Source: Leptospira bourretii (GTDB lineage Bacteria; Spirochaetota; Leptospiria; Leptospirales; Leptospiraceae). Taken from it: a stretch of DNA of 64,000 nt. Of this stretch, positions 1-10,270 are shown one piece after another. The position numbers and the translations under genes were made by a program. Numbering within the stretch: the stretch's first letter is position 1; each line of letters starts with the position of its first letter. The notes below the pieces were generated by a model. That model was not told the origin of the DNA. It saw only the letters and a list, made by a program, of their open reading frames with translations, and made no database searches. The DNA lies in assembly GCF_004770145.1 (NCBI RefSeq), contig NZ_RQFW01000005.1, positions 434,001-498,000 of the forward strand, read 5' to 3'.

Positions 1-2243
1 GAGATCTAAAGTATAAAAAATATTTCCAAATGATTTTGGATATACGTAACGGTGATCGCCCAAGACCAAATGAATACGGTTATGCTTATTGGGATCTTGT
101 AATCGCAAATAAAATCCCACCTCCTTCCGATGAGGGAGAAAAACTCAGCATTTATGAATTGATGAGAAATGAGAACTTTCTTGAATCTGATTTTTTATTA
201 TTATCTGAATCAAAAAACAAATCAGACCAATTAACAAAAATTGAATTCGAAGCAATGTCCCTTGTCGAAAAGGACATGAAGGTTGGATCAAATTTCAATC
301 CGAAAGCGATCAATTTATTGTTTGATGACAACTATCTTCGTGCCAAAGCGGAGATCATGAAACCAATCAATGACTTATACTATCAATTAAATGATCGTAC
401 GACAAAAGCCATCCTTGGTGCAAAAAGAAATGTTTTCATTCTAAAAACGATATTCATTGTTGTTGGTGTCTTTTTTGGTTTAAGTTTATTTCTGACACAC
501 CAATCTCTTGTTGATATTATTGGAGGAAGTGTTGACGAAGCCTTTCGTAGAATATCTTTATTAGGTGAAGGAAATTTTTCTGGCGAAATCCAACCAACAT
601 TAATTAAAAACTCCATACTAAATAGCCTAAATATCACACAAAAAAGATTACAAGAATTACACCAAGAAGGTGAATTTACAAAACAACGATTAATTGAAAG
701 TGAATCAAAACTTCGTTATATTTTGGATAACGTATCTGCATGTATTTATTTAAAAGATACAAACGGAAGGTATTTATTTGCAAACCAACAAGTATGTAAA
801 CTTTTTGGATACCCGCTAGAAGAGATTCTTAATCAAACGGATGAAAAATTCTTAGAAGAAGAAACTGCCAAAATCATTCTTAAAAACGATAGATCGGTAT
901 TATTGGAAGGAAAAACATTACATGCCGAAGAAGAAATTCATAATCGTGCTGATGGAAAAACATATCCTTTTCTCACTGTTAAAATTCCTTTAAGAGACCA
1001 GACGGGAGAAATTTATGCACTCTGCGGTATATCCACTGACATTGGTATTACCAAAGAAATTCAAAAAGAATTAGAACTGGCGAAAGATTCGGCAGAAATA
1101 GCAAACAAAGCCAAGTCGGAATTTTTAGCTTCTATGAGTCATGAAATCAGAACTCCATTAAATGGAGTCATTGGACTTACTCAAATTCTTTTCAAAACAA
1201 ACCTAGATGAAGAACAAAGTTCCCTCGTTAAAACCATAGCATCTGCAGGGCAATCGTTACTTGTCATCCTAAATGATATTCTCGATTTTTCAAAAATAGA
1301 AGCCGGAAAAATGAAAATCGAAAAAATCAAATTCGATCTTCGTAACACAGTCACCGAAATTTTTGATTTACTATCAATTGAATCTAAATCAAAATCCATC
1401 GAGTTAAAACTTGAGATTGATACAGAAGTTCCGGATTTTATTTATTCTGACCCAAGCAGAATCCGACAAATTATTTTTAACTTGCTCGGTAATGCGATCA
1501 AATTTACCGAAACCGGGTTTGTTGTATTTCGCCTTAAAAAACAAAACGAGTGGATTCGTATAGAGGTGGAAGATTCAGGGATTGGAATCCCAACCGAAAA
1601 ACTTAAATTTATATTCAATAAATTTTCACAAGCAGATGCCTCCACCTCACGAAGATATGGCGGAACTGGGCTTGGACTTGCCATCTCTGATCGGTTGGCT
1701 TCGTTACTCGGTGGAACGATTGGAGTCGAAAGCCAAGTAAACAAAGGAAGTTTGTTTTGGTGCCTTTTGCCTTACGAAAAACCAATTTCCTCCAATAACA
1801 ATGATTCCGTTAATTCACCACTCAATCCTAACTCTTCTATAGAATCTTTGTTCACAAACCAAAAGTTTTTAATTGTTGAAGACAATATTTTGAATCAAAA
1901 AGTCATTGGTGGACTCTTAAGAAAATACAATATAAACTTTGATGTGGCTGAGAACGGAGAAGTAGCACTCCAACTTTTTCAACAAAATCAGTATGACCTT
2001 ATCCTAATGGACTGCGAAATGCCTGTGATGGACGGATTTGAGGCAACTTTGCATATTCGAGAATTAGAAAAAACAAAACAGGAAAAAACCATCATCTTGG
2101 CTGTCACTGCACATGTCCTAGACGAACACAAAGAAAGATGTTTTGCCGTAGGAATGGATGGATTTATTGGCAAACCGTTTTATATTGAGAATTTATTAAA
2201 AACTTACCAAGAAGTTTCTGAATCCAGAAAAAAATACCATTAA
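1..2243 (+). CDS. Hybrid sensor histidine kinase/response regulator, 5'-truncated by window edge
   Basis: The frame is open to the first base of the window, so the ATG at 30 is probably internal and the N-terminal sensor is missing. Counting from that ATG: the end of an extracytoplasmic sensor region, one membrane segment at about 133-156, a linker, a PAS domain at about 225-345 (YILDNVSACIYLKD), a HisKA domain with phospho-acceptor His371 in SMSHEIRTPLNG, a HATPase domain (N box NLLGNAIKF, then EDSGIGIP and GGTGLGLAIS), and a C-terminal receiver with acidic pocket VEDN and phospho-acceptor Asp661 in LMDCEMPVMDG. It should autophosphorylate and relay phosphate to its own receiver. No HPt domain is visible, so the phosphate would pass to a partner elsewhere. 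The signal is unknown. Confidence 0.93.
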   Translation, partial: DLKYKKYFQMILDIRNGDRPRPNEYGYAYWDLVIANKIPPPSDEGEKLSIYELMRNENFLESDFLLLSESKNKSDQLTKIEFEAMSLVEKDMKVGSNFNPKAINLLFDDNYLRAKAEIMKPINDLYYQLNDRTTKAILGAKRNVFILKTIFIVVGVFFGLSLFLTHQSLVDIIGGSVDEAFRRISLLGEGNFSGEIQPTLIKNSILNSLNITQKRLQELHQEGEFTKQRLIESESKLRYILDNVSACIYLKDTNGRYLFANQQVCKLFGYPLEEILNQTDEKFLEEETAKIILKNDRSVLLEGKTLHAEEEIHNRADGKTYPFLTVKIPLRDQTGEIYALCGISTDIGITKEIQKELELAKDSAEIANKAKSEFLASMSHEIRTPLNGVIGLTQILFKTNLDEEQSSLVKTIASAGQSLLVILNDILDFSKIEAGKMKIEKIKFDLRNTVTEIFDLLSIESKSKSIELKLEIDTEVPDFIYSDPSRIRQIIFNLLGNAIKFTETGFVVFRLKKQNEWIRIEVEDSGIGIPTEKLKFIFNKFSQADASTSRRYGGTGLGLAISDRLASLLGGTIGVESQVNKGSLFWCLLPYEKPISSNNNDSVNSPLNPNSSIESLFTNQKFLIVEDNILNQKVIGGLLRKYNINFDVAENGEVALQLFQQNQYDLILMDCEMPVMDGFEATLHIRELEKTKQEKTIILAVTAHVLDEHKERCFAVGMDGFIGKPFYIENLLKTYQEVSESRKKYH

Positions 2244-2270
2244 AATACCACAAACACTGCTCAAATTAAT

Positions 2271-2591
2271 TCACCTATTATTCGTTACATGCAAAATTCC
2301 GCCATCTCCATAAGTTTTTTTCACCTCAGCAATGATCACCTGATATCCTTCATACCATTTTGAATATTTAGATTTCGCCAATTGATGATTAGAAAAATTT
2401 TTTAGAGAATCTAAACCAAGATTGGTTTTAAAATAATACACTACAGCCATAATTCCTTTTTCTAGGTTCACCCAACTATCTTTTCCAAGATATTCTGGAT
2501 GGTTCTCTACGAAAGATTCAATGGATCGATCTAAAGCTTCAAATTCCGAATCGGATTCTTTTTGTTTGAAAATAAAAGTAGCACTAATCAT
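2271..2591 (-). CDS. ABM-like (dimeric alpha/beta barrel) small protein
   Basis: A 106-aa soluble protein. The pattern YLGKDSW, a glycine, VYYFKTNLGLDSLKNFSNH, AKSKYSKWYEGYQVIIAEV resembles antibiotic-biosynthesis-monooxygenase-like ferredoxin-fold proteins, a family that includes haem-degrading enzymes and enzymes acting on quinone-like substrates. The start lies only 2 nt after the stop of the upstream chemoreceptor gene, so the two are almost certainly co-transcribed. Family membership is by pattern recognition; no substrate can be named. Confidence 0.72.
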   Translation of the reverse strand: MISATFIFKQKESDSEFEALDRSIESFVENHPEYLGKDSWVNLEKGIMAVVYYFKTNLGLDSLKNFSNHQLAKSKYSKWYEGYQVIIAEVKKTYGDGGILHVTNNR

Positions 2592-2593
2592 TT

Positions 2594-4369
2594 TTATAAC
2601 TTAAATAATGATAATTCTCGATTTAGTTCTAGTATCAAGGAATTTAATTCTCCAGAAGATTTTGCCGTTTTTTCGGACATCATAGACAACTTTGCTGTAT
2701 CATTTGCCAAATGATGAACGGAAGAACTCATTTCTTCGTTTACCTTTTTTTGTTCTTCCGTTGCAAAAGAAACAGAACTGGATCTATTCACTATATTTTC
2801 AGATTGTTTTCGAATTTCTTCTACTTCTGCAATTTGTTCTAAATTTGCTTCATTGACCTTATTTATACTGCTGATAATATCATTTACACTTTCAGATAAA
2901 TATTTGAATGTTTCATTCGCAGACTTAACAGATTCCACAGACAAACTTGTAGATACAGACACTCGTTTGATTAAATCGGAAATGGTTTTTGTTGAAAATG
3001 CTGTTCTTTCCGCAAGTTTTCCAACCTCGGAGGCCACAACAGCAAATCCCCTACCCATATCACCAGCTCTTGCAGCTTCAATAGATGCATTTAACGCAAG
3101 TAAGTTGACCTGTTCTGAAATTTCTTTTATGATGGCTAAGATTTTTCCAATTTCAATGGCATTTTTATCTACTTCTTCAATTGATTCAATTGTGGTAATG
3201 ATTGATTTTGCACTTTTTGTTACTTCATTTTCAACAGAATCGGCCTTCTCTTTTGCATACAAAGAAACTTGTTTCAAACCGGAGGACAAAGTCAACAAAT
3301 GAATGATCGATTCATTTGTTGATGCAGTTAATTTTTTTTGTTCCAATGCATCAGAATAAATTCCATTGATAGAGGACCCATTTTCTTCCAAGGCAGCAGC
3401 CACCTCTTCCAACGATGCCGCTTGGATTTGTGAATGTTCCGCCGAATCACCAGACAAAACTTCCAAATTTTTAGCTTCCTCTTCAATTTTTACGGAATGA
3501 TTTGTAATTGATGTAATGAGTCGGTTTAACTTTGTTTTTGCTTCTTCCAAATACACAGAGATCAATCCAATTTCATTTCTTGTTCTGTTTGATTTGATTG
3601 CAGACCTTAAATCTCCATCAGCAAAATCTTTTAAAATAGATGAAACATCTCGAATGGTTGCGGAAGTATTCCCTGTCAAATTCCAAAGTACAACAAACAA
3701 TATAACGATCATGCTCAGAATAAAAAAACTTAACCCAATACAGATTGTCTCTAAATGATTTTGGTCTACTTGCGAACGAAACTGTGAATAAACATAAAAT
3801 GCAAAAAGAAAGTATCCAATGACAAATGTTGAAAATATTGGGAATAATAAATTGGCAAACAAACTCAGAGGGGGTAAATGTAATTGGTTGTAAACATCAT
3901 ACAACTTCTTCTCAACCAAAACATAAAATATGGATGAAATTGCCATCGCAAGAATGATTCCAAGGATGATAAAAAATGCAACCTCCCCATAGGATTTTAC
4001 CAATCCGTAATAGTAGGCAAGAAACATAGTCAAAATAGGTCCACCAACGTTTGTTGATAATATATTCATTGCTCCTGATTTTGAAAATCCACGAATAAAC
4101 TTTAGTTCTTTTTCCGTATAGATGATCCCTTCGGGCCTTCGCATTTGTTTTCGAAATTCCAAATTTTTGAAGAAAAATAAAAATGCATGAAGCCCAATGA
4201 TTGGTGGTGCCAAATAAATAAGAATTTTTAGAATCGATTCAAAATTTTCCAACCCAAATAATAGAAACATTCCAGTAAAAAAAATGAATGGATCTAAGTT
4301 GGTAATAAGTAGATAGGATACCATAAATCCTGATCTTTTCTGATTGGGTGAATGTCCAGCTCGGGTCAT
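2594..4369 (-). CDS. Methyl-accepting chemotaxis protein, multi-TM sensor
   Basis: A 591-aa membrane chemoreceptor. The N-terminal half has about six hydrophobic segments and no large periplasmic loop. A HAMP-like stretch follows at about 237-290 ([18 protein letters not shown]), then a long coiled-coil signalling domain with the hairpin tip [19 protein letters not shown] and [17 protein letters not shown]. The tip residues for CheA/CheW contact are intact. The sensor may read membrane or intracellular state rather than a soluble ligand. Residue Met16 (4324) is an alternative start with AGGA just upstream. It heads a two-gene unit with the ABM-like protein; CheW and PhoU lie upstream on the same strand. 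Confidence 0.93.
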   Translation of the reverse strand: MTRAGHSPNQKRSGFMVSYLLITNLDPFIFFTGMFLLFGLENFESILKILIYLAPPIIGLHAFLFFFKNLEFRKQMRRPEGIIYTEKELKFIRGFSKSGAMNILSTNVGGPILTMFLAYYYGLVKSYGEVAFFIILGIILAMAISSIFYVLVEKKLYDVYNQLHLPPLSLFANLLFPIFSTFVIGYFLFAFYVYSQFRSQVDQNHLETICIGLSFFILSMIVILFVVLWNLTGNTSATIRDVSSILKDFADGDLRSAIKSNRTRNEIGLISVYLEEAKTKLNRLITSITNHSVKIEEEAKNLEVLSGDSAEHSQIQAASLEEVAAALEENGSSINGIYSDALEQKKLTASTNESIIHLLTLSSGLKQVSLYAKEKADSVENEVTKSAKSIITTIESIEEVDKNAIEIGKILAIIKEISEQVNLLALNASIEAARAGDMGRGFAVVASEVGKLAERTAFSTKTISDLIKRVSVSTSLSVESVKSANETFKYLSESVNDIISSINKVNEANLEQIAEVEEIRKQSENIVNRSSSVSFATEEQKKVNEEMSSSVHHLANDTAKLSMMSEKTAKSSGELNSLILELNRELSLFKL

Positions 4370-4413
4370 AGAGAAGGAAATTAATTCCCTTCTATTTCAT
4401 TTGTCAATTTATT

Positions 4414-5130
4414 TTAAGGAAAATGGGACGCTTTGGTTTTTACGTTTTCTAAATGGCGAATGTCTTTTCCAGTATTGAGACGTACAAGTTCTTCTGCTAC
4501 GTTTACAGCATAATCACCTAACCTTTCTAAGGCGAGAATGATTCGATATACATCCGCAAATTCCTGTTTTTCCATATCAGACACAGATCTATATTTTTGA
4601 AAGGCTTGGTCACAAAGGTCATTTAGTTCATCTTCTAATGTATTGACACTGCCCATAAATCTTTCTTTTTCTTCCACGAGAGATTCGATTGCCATACCTG
4701 CAAGAGTTGTCACTCGGGATAAAATCAATGTCATAGGTTCTTCATTTTTGAATAAACCTTTGCGAATGGTTTTATGGCGAAATACATCGGCACAGTTCAC
4801 CACTTGGTCTCCCATCCGTTCCATATTTCTTGTGATCCGAATGGCGGAGAGTGCAAAACGAAGGGGATCTTTTTTTAAAACAATATCATTGTCCACATCA
4901 CCCATACCAAGAATGTTACGGTTACTCACTGCTTCCAAAATTGCATTTTGGGAAAGGTTATCATTTTCCTTTTCTAAATCATCAATGAGATCGTCACGTT
5001 CCACAATGCGTTCTGCTTGTGCATAATCATCTGCTTCCAAAGCTTCACTTAAAAGAATCACCTGCTCCAAAACTAGTTCTGCCATGGAGTACAAATTCTT
5101 TCTTAAATAATAAAACTTCGAGATAATCAT
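4414..5130 (-). CDS. phoU: PhoU-family phosphate regulator
   Basis: A 238-aa all-helical protein with the PhoU double three-helix bundle. The two repeats carry [18 protein letters not shown] (about 97-114) and [18 protein letters not shown] (about 195-212), which match the metal-binding E/DxxxD pattern of the family. PhoU modulates the PstSCAB/PhoR phosphate system or other phosphate transporters. No pst or pho genes lie nearby; neighbours are a chemoreceptor and CheW. The first Met is chosen because the first helix of PhoU needs the residues after it. Confidence 0.9.
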   Translation of the reverse strand: MIISKFYYLRKNLYSMAELVLEQVILLSEALEADDYAQAERIVERDDLIDDLEKENDNLSQNAILEAVSNRNILGMGDVDNDIVLKKDPLRFALSAIRITRNMERMGDQVVNCADVFRHKTIRKGLFKNEEPMTLILSRVTTLAGMAIESLVEEKERFMGSVNTLEDELNDLCDQAFQKYRSVSDMEKQEFADVYRIILALERLGDYAVNVAEELVRLNTGKDIRHLENVKTKASHFP

Positions 5131-5181
5131 ATTTCTTTTATTGTATCTTCAGTATCAAAAAAAATTGATCACTGTGTTTGA

Positions 5182-5661
5182 TCAAACAGTGGCCAACTCG
5201 GTAATCTCTTCTACGGTCAGGATTTTTTCGATATCGATCAGGATGATGAACCGGTTATCTTTTTTACCCACACCTGTGATGTATCTTGAAGATATTCCTT
5301 TGACCGAAGGTGGAGGTGGATCCACTTGGTTTGCAGGAAAATGAACCACGTGTGACACTTTGTCCACAATCACACCGATGGACTTACCAGATACGTTGAT
5401 GACGATGGCTCGGTCGGCGGCACTTTCCGTTGTATTTTTAATGTTGAGACGTTTGGCAAGGTCGATCATCCGAACCACTTTTCCACGAATGTCCATAATT
5501 CCTGCAAAGAAACTTTTGGATTGTGGAACACGGATTAGGTTCGTGATTTTGACAATTTCTTCGACAATGGTGATGGGAATGGCATATTCTTCATCGCCCA
5601 AATTGAATATAATGTACTGCTCATGGATGAATTGGTTTGCCGATGATGTTTCTTTTGCCAT
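5182..5661 (-). CDS. cheW: CheW chemotaxis coupling protein
   Basis: A 159-aa single-domain Che[17 protein letters not shown] begins the domain, followed by [20 protein letters not shown] and [16 protein letters not shown], which is the strand and loop that bind receptor tips and the CheA P5 domain. It links chemoreceptors to the kinase CheA at the cytoplasmic face of the membrane. It sits upstream of phoU and a chemoreceptor on the same strand; no CheA is in the window. Confidence 0.94.
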   Translation of the reverse strand: MAKETSSANQFIHEQYIIFNLGDEEYAIPITIVEEIVKITNLIRVPQSKSFFAGIMDIRGKVVRMIDLAKRLNIKNTTESAADRAIVINVSGKSIGVIVDKVSHVVHFPANQVDPPPPSVKGISSRYITGVGKKDNRFIILIDIEKILTVEEITELATV

Positions 5662-5690
5662 ATCACTTTTCTACAATTTTAGAACTACGT

Positions 5691-6428
5691 CTAGAAGTAG
5701 ACGTAGCCGTTATAGAAAAAATATGAACCGAAACTAAGAAATGACAACACTTTTGTCATTAAGACAGAACGTTTTCTGACAAGAAAATCCAAGAGGCCCG
5801 CAGCCATCCCCAAAATTCCTAGAGTCAATCCTAATACGACATAATCATAATACAAATAATAAACCAAACATCCAAATCCGACGCCCATACAGACATCTTG
5901 CAAATCTCCCCAGACTCGCCTCTTAAAACGCAACCAGAGCGATCCTCGCGCCTCTCTTGCCTCACGTCTTTCTCTTCTCCAACGTTGGAACCGAGTTTCG
6001 CGGATGATCCCAAAAATAGAATCATAACGGGTGGAAGGGAATAATGCCGATTCCAAAGGATGCCTTTGGGAACGAACTTTCTCTTGGGAATCGGGAACAA
6101 AGGGAGGGTAAATTTCGTACGCCCCTCCGATGCATGCAAGCATGTCTTTGTCAGGGAGGGTACTAAAGTATTCGCGAAAGGGCCAAATCTTCCGAAAGAC
6201 GGGATACGCACGGCCAGAAGTAATGTCCTTCTCAACTTGGACAGTGCCGTTTTTCACAGTGGCACCATACATACGTCCCTTTTCTTCTTTGATTTCTACA
6301 GCTAACCGAACGAGTCGTTCGTGAAAGTTGAACTCAGCCTCCAGGACATCCCCGAGAGGTGTTTCCATGGTAAATGCTCGGATGAAACCGGGGGTGCGGG
6401 GTTTCTGTTTCCTCCAGACTTGTTTCAT
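5691..6428 (-). CDS. Conserved hypothetical protein with C-terminal membrane segments
   Basis: A 245-aa protein that I do not recognise. The first 150 residues are soluble, opening with a beta-rich stretch (FTMETPLGDVLEAEFNF). A strongly basic, Arg-rich linker follows (RWRRERREAREARGS), then two or three membrane segments near the C-terminus (VCMGVGFGCLVYYLYY, LGLTLGILGMAAGLLDF, VLSFLSFGSYFFYNGYVYF). The positive linker next to the first segment suggests a cytoplasmic N-terminal domain anchored from its C-terminal side. It ends 29 nt before cheW begins. Confidence 0.75.
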   Translation of the reverse strand: MKQVWRKQKPRTPGFIRAFTMETPLGDVLEAEFNFHERLVRLAVEIKEEKGRMYGATVKNGTVQVEKDITSGRAYPVFRKIWPFREYFSTLPDKDMLACIGGAYEIYPPFVPDSQEKVRSQRHPLESALFPSTRYDSIFGIIRETRFQRWRRERREAREARGSLWLRFKRRVWGDLQDVCMGVGFGCLVYYLYYDYVVLGLTLGILGMAAGLLDFLVRKRSVLMTKVLSFLSFGSYFFYNGYVYF

Positions 6429-6469
6429 AACAAATCTATCGGAGGAAACATTAAGTCACTGAAGAAAGA

Positions 6470-6562
6470 TTATTTCTTCTTTTTGTGTCTGTTGGCTCTG
6501 CGTTTTTTCTTACGTTTGTGGGTTGCGATTTTTCTACGCTTTCTCTTTTTTCCGGAAGGCAT
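6470..6562 (-). CDS. Small basic protein, AURKAIP1/COX24 (mS38-like) type
   Basis: A 30-residue ORF beginning MPSGKKRKRRKIATHK and continuing with Lys/Arg/His to the stop; roughly two thirds of residues are basic. An excellent ribosome site (AAGGAGG, 5 nt before the ATG) supports translation. The opening MPSGKKRKR...ATHKRKK is the signature of the tiny bacterial AURKAIP1/COX24-domain proteins, homologous to the C-terminal end of mitochondrial ribosomal protein mS38, so it is probably a ribosome-bound peptide. It lies between the mannose-1-P guanylyltransferase gene and an unknown gene on the same strand. Standard length cut-offs would miss it. Confidence 0.85.
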   Translation of the reverse strand: MPSGKKRKRRKIATHKRKKKRRANRHKKKK

Positions 6563-6599
6563 TCCTTCCTCCTTATATCAAGCCTGTTCTGTCAAATTT

Positions 6600-7670
6600 C
6601 TAGTCGAGGTACTTTTGTAAAACTTTATTTTTCCTCATTGTGGATAACATCGCTTTGATATCACCCACACCCTCACGTGAAGTGACGAGTAGGACATCTG
6701 GTTCTTCCACAACAATGAGATCTTTCACACCGAGAAAGGCTATGAGTTCTTTTTGGACGGAAGAAATATTTCCAGAAGCCTTATGGTAGAGCACTTCTTT
6801 TCCTTGGTGGTGGTTCTTTTCTTTATCACCAGGTAAAATACGTTCGAGTGACATCCAAGATCCTACATCATCCCAATTGAAGGTTGCTTCTACCATTCGA
6901 ATCCGATTCGATTTTTCCATAATGGCAGTATCAATCGCCTCAGAAGGAAGCATTTGGAAGGCCGTTTTTAAATCCCCGAAACTCTTAAAGGGAAATCCAT
7001 TTTTTAAAGGATTTAAAATATGAGGAGCATGGCGTTCCAACTCAGAAAGGATAGTTTCTGTGCGGAAAAGAAAAATCCCTGGGTTCCAATAAAAATTTTT
7101 CTTTTTAATATATTTTAGAGCGGTTTTAAAATCAGGTTTTTCAAAAAAAGCTTTTACCGTATAACCCACATCAGTTGGTTTTCCCGTGCTAATATATCCG
7201 TAACCTACTTCTGGACGATTGGGTTTCACTCCAAGTAGAACCATTCCATTTTCCGTCTCGTACAAAGCTTGCTCAATGGTTTTTGTAAATTCTTTGATGG
7301 GATCGATAAAGGCATCGGCTGATAAAACAATTAAGTTTGGATTGCCAAATTTTTTCTGAAAGTAAAGTGCCGAAAGAGCAATGATAGGGGCTGTATTTTT
7401 TCCTTCTGGTTCCAAAATGAAATTTGTGGAAGGAAACTTAGGATCTTTTTTTAGGATCTCCGCTTTTAAAGTGGCATTGGTTCCAATATAAATTCGATCA
7501 AGAGAGGTGATGGTGAGCGCGCGGTCAATGGTCTCACGTAAAAGGGTTTTATTGGAATAAACTTTCTGAAGTTGTTTAGGGGAATTGGTACGGGAGCGAG
7601 GCCAAAACCTCTCCCCCTTTCCACCAGCCATAATGAGGACAACCGGGGATTCTTTAGGTAATTTTGCCAT
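6600..7670 (-). CDS. manC: Mannose-1-phosphate guanylyltransferase
   Basis: A 356-aa nucleotidyltransferase that makes GDP-mannose from GTP and mannose-1-phosphate for surface polysaccharide. The signature [18 protein letters not shown] with PKQLQKV lies at residues 10-34; [32 protein letters not shown] and NPGIFLFR follow, and FNWDDVGSW is near 266. The length fits single-domain GMP enzymes with no fused isomerase domain. It lies downstream of hfq by 52 nt on the same strand. Confidence 0.92.
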   Translation of the reverse strand: MAKLPKESPVVLIMAGGKGERFWPRSRTNSPKQLQKVYSNKTLLRETIDRALTITSLDRIYIGTNATLKAEILKKDPKFPSTNFILEPEGKNTAPIIALSALYFQKKFGNPNLIVLSADAFIDPIKEFTKTIEQALYETENGMVLLGVKPNRPEVGYGYISTGKPTDVGYTVKAFFEKPDFKTALKYIKKKNFYWNPGIFLFRTETILSELERHAPHILNPLKNGFPFKSFGDLKTAFQMLPSEAIDTAIMEKSNRIRMVEATFNWDDVGSWMSLERILPGDKEKNHHQGKEVLYHKASGNISSVQKELIAFLGVKDLIVVEEPDVLLVTSREGVGDIKAMLSTMRKNKVLQKYLD

Positions 7671-7722
7671 AGGGTTTGGAACCAGAATTTAGCAAGCGAA
7701 ACAGAGGAAAACCAGAAAAGTC

Positions 7723-7974
7723 TTAGACCCCTCCTGCTTCCTTCGGTGCATCATCACTGTGGAGTTTGATGGGTTTTGCAGGGATGATGGTAGAAATGGC
7801 GTGTTTGTACACCAAATTCTGTTTGTTATCGTTTTCTAAGATGATTGTGAAGTTGTCAAAGCTGACAACCTTTCCTTTCAGCGGAACTCCGTTTAACAAG
7901 TAGATGGTGAGATCAATTTTCTCCTTTCTTGCTGTATTTAGAAGTTGGTCTTGGATATTATTTTTTGCCGACAT
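7723..7974 (-). CDS. hfq: RNA chaperone Hfq
   Basis: An 83-aa Sm-fold protein. Sm1 shows [20 protein letters not shown] and [13 protein letters not shown]; Sm2 shows [14 protein letters not shown], the YKHAISTI motif diagnostic of Hfq. A hexamer would bind small RNAs and mRNAs and mediate base-pairing regulation. It follows miaA by 21 nt on the same strand, the classic miaA-hfq pair. The C-terminal tail after the Sm core is short, about 13 residues. Confidence 0.97.
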   Translation of the reverse strand: MSAKNNIQDQLLNTARKEKIDLTIYLLNGVPLKGKVVSFDNFTIILENDNKQNLVYKHAISTIIPAKPIKLHSDDAPKEAGGV

Positions 7975-7995
7975 TGGAAATCCCGAGTGTTTTCT

Positions 7996-8886
7996 CTATA
8001 TTTTATCTATATTTGTATACAGTTGGACAGCGGCTTCGAAGGAAATGGGCGAAAGTAATGGATCTTTTTTGAACCAAGTGATCTGTCGTTTTGCATAATT
8101 CCTATGACTTTGGGCCAGCTGCTCAATGAATGTATTACTGTCTATGGTTCCATTTAAGAAAGCAAGCGCAAAATTGTAACCTAAGGTTCGTAGACCCGGA
8201 CAGTCAGATCCATATCGAGAAACCACTTCTTTTGTCTCCGCTAACATACCAGTGGCGATCTCTTCGACTCGCCGATTGATTCTATCATAGAGAATGTCTC
8301 GGGGCCAGTCCAACCAATGACCAATCACTTGGACATCCGGATAATCGTTTAAGTATCCTCCGACGGTTTCCTTAGAAACGTCAGACCACAAAACTCCCGT
8401 GAGGACAACTTCCAAGGCCCTTTTGATTCGGTATCCATCCTGCGGTGATAAGGATTTGAGAGCTTTGGGATCTTTGGCAAAAAGTTGTGTCCTCGCTTCT
8501 TCTAATGGAAGCTCCAAAACATAATCTTTCGTTTCTTTCGGTACATTTGGTACGGGATACATTCCCAAAAGAAAAGCACGGAGGTAAAAACCTGTGCCAC
8601 CAATGAGAAAGGGAATTTTACCTCGGGCTCTGATATCGTTTATGGCTTCGCGGGCCCAAAGGGAAAATTGGCTCGCGTTGACAGATTCATCTGCGTTTAA
8701 AAAACCAATCAACCAATGGCGGATATAAGAGGACTCTTGGGGAGTGGGGGCCGTTGTGCCTACCGGTAGATCCCGGTAGACTTGGCGTGAGTCAAAAGAA
8801 ACAATTTCGAAACGTTTGGGGTCGATTACTTGGGTGAGGGCGGTTTTTCCAGAACCTGTGGGGCCACCAAGGACGGGGAGGATCAC
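7996..8886 (-). CDS. miaA: tRNA dimethylallyltransferase MiaA
   Basis: A 296-aa enzyme that transfers a dimethylallyl group to A37 of tRNAs reading UNN codons. The P-loop [11 protein letters not shown] is at residues 7-17, the substrate-binding [14 protein letters not shown] follows, [13 protein letters not shown] lies near 97, and the C-terminal RNA-binding motif [13 protein letters not shown] is present. Its start overlaps the stop of the upstream zinc-ribbon gene by 4 nt (ATGA), so the two are translationally coupled; hfq follows. Confidence 0.97.
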   Translation of the reverse strand: MILPVLGGPTGSGKTALTQVIDPKRFEIVSFDSRQVYRDLPVGTTAPTPQESSYIRHWLIGFLNADESVNASQFSLWAREAINDIRARGKIPFLIGGTGFYLRAFLLGMYPVPNVPKETKDYVLELPLEEARTQLFAKDPKALKSLSPQDGYRIKRALEVVLTGVLWSDVSKETVGGYLNDYPDVQVIGHWLDWPRDILYDRINRRVEEIATGMLAETKEVVSRYGSDCPGLRTLGYNFALAFLNGTIDSNTFIEQLAQSHRNYAKRQITWFKKDPLLSPISFEAAVQLYTNIDKI

Positions 8887-9386
8887 TCCTCTTCCTCGGC
8901 TACGACCTCCTCTTCTTCGGTCTCTTCCAATTCCTCCGTCTCTTCCATGAGTTCATCATCTTCTAGAACTGGCTCTTCCTCTTCTTCCACTTCGTATTCT
9001 GAACTGCGGATGGCTGCCATTCGTGATTTGATGGCTGGCTTTGCCAATTGGTCTGCCCCACATTTAGGGCATTTTTTTTCCGGTTTGTACAAATCGTAAA
9101 ACTTGGTTCCACATGAATAACAACTGAACTTTTTGCCGAGAGGGTTGTTGGGATCAATTTTGACGGCTGGGGACTTCGCCACAGGTGTCGGTTTGTCCTT
9201 CACTGCGGCAGGGGCTGTTTTGGGGGCAGGTACGGCTTTCGCCTTAGTTGCCGGAGTTTTTGCTCCTGCGACTGCCTTTTTTTTGTCTTCCTTCGGGGAA
9301 GCGGACTTTGCGTCCTTGGGTTTCTCTTTGGCTACCGCTTTTTTCTTGGGCGGAGCCTGCTTCTTGACTGCTTTTTTTGCGACCAT
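8883..9386 (-). CDS. Zinc-ribbon protein with FYDL motif and acidic tail (TIGR02300-like)
   Basis: A 167-aa protein in three parts. Residues 1-75 are a Lys/Ala/Pro-rich basic region like histone-H1 tails. A compact zinc ribbon at about 80-115 has two CxxC pairs ([12 protein letters not shown] and CPKCG). The last 40 residues are almost all Glu/Asp. The CxxCG-KFYDL core matches the FYDLN-acid family. Function is unknown; the charge layout suggests nucleic-acid or protein binding. It overlaps miaA by 4 nt and probably heads the miaA-hfq operon. Confidence 0.85.
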   Translation of the reverse strand: MVAKKAVKKQAPPKKKAVAKEKPKDAKSASPKEDKKKAVAGAKTPATKAKAVPAPKTAPAAVKDKPTPVAKSPAVKIDPNNPLGKKFSCYSCGTKFYDLYKPEKKCPKCGADQLAKPAIKSRMAAIRSSEYEVEEEEEPVLEDDELMEETEELEETEEEEVVAEEEE

Positions 9387-9490
9387 AAACGTACTTTTGA
9401 CAGTTTTGGGAATCCCCTCTCGGGGACAACCTTTTTGAAATTGGACGGTTTTCTCCTGGATGAAAATTAATGAAAAGTTTTTTTTTTCCT

Positions 9491-10270
9491 ATGACCCAAT
9501 TAAGTGTCAATGTCAACAAGATCGCCACTCTCCGCAATTCCCGTGGTGGATCCATTCCTAGTGTCATTCAAATTTCAGAGATTATCTTGGATGCGGGTGC
9601 CTACGGCATCACCATCCACCCGAGAGAGGACGAAAGGCATATCACCAAACAAGATGTATTCGAAATTCAGAATTTTCTAAATTCTTACAATGCCAAAATA
9701 ACCAAAAATGGATTTCCTAAAAAAGAATTCAATATCGAAGGCGAACCAAGTGAACGTTTTCTCAATTTAGTTCTAAAAGCAAAACCCGACCAGGTGACCC
9801 TAGTTCCGGTCAAACCGGGGGAAATTACCTCCGACCACGGGTTTGATTTAAAAAACAAAACAGTGTTCCAAACTTTAAAACCAATGGTGCAAAGATTCAA
9901 AAAGGAAGGGATCCGGGTTTCTTTGTTTATGGAAACAGAATTTACAGAGTATCCACTTGTAAAAGAACTCGGAGCCGAACGAATTGAACTCTATACAGGG
10001 CCATTCGCCTATGCTTATGACAAATCCCCAGAAGAGGGAGCCAAAAGTTTCCCAATGTATGAAAAGGCTGCAATCGAGGCAAACAAACTGGGGTTAGGTG
10101 TAAATGCAGGCCACGACCTGGATACAAACAATTTAAAACTTTTTTCCAAACTTCCCTACTTAGCGGAGGTATCCATTGGACATCGACTGGTCAGCCAAAG
10201 CCTTGTGGACGGAATGAAAAAAACCATTGGAGACTATCTCAGAATTCTTTCGCAAGGAAACGAAGTTTAG
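9491..10270 (+). CDS. pdxJ: Pyridoxine 5'-phosphate synthase PdxJ
   Basis: A 259-aa TIM-barrel enzyme that condenses 1-deoxyxylulose-5-phosphate with 3-amino-2-oxopropyl phosphate in vitamin B6 synthesis. LSVNVNKIATLRNSR opens the barrel; AGAYGITIHPREDERHI (about 33-49), QVTLVPVKPGE (about 91-101) and NAGHDLD (about 205-211) are family motifs, with the His and Glu residues expected at the active site. The ATG at 9491 is preferred over one seven codons upstream because the conserved domain begins directly after it. Its last 32 nt overlap the convergent gene on the other strand. Confidence 0.96.
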   Translation: MTQLSVNVNKIATLRNSRGGSIPSVIQISEIILDAGAYGITIHPREDERHITKQDVFEIQNFLNSYNAKITKNGFPKKEFNIEGEPSERFLNLVLKAKPDQVTLVPVKPGEITSDHGFDLKNKTVFQTLKPMVQRFKKEGIRVSLFMETEFTEYPLVKELGAERIELYTGPFAYAYDKSPEEGAKSFPMYEKAAIEANKLGLGVNAGHDLDTNNLKLFSKLPYLAEVSIGHRLVSQSLVDGMKKTIGDYLRILSQGNEV

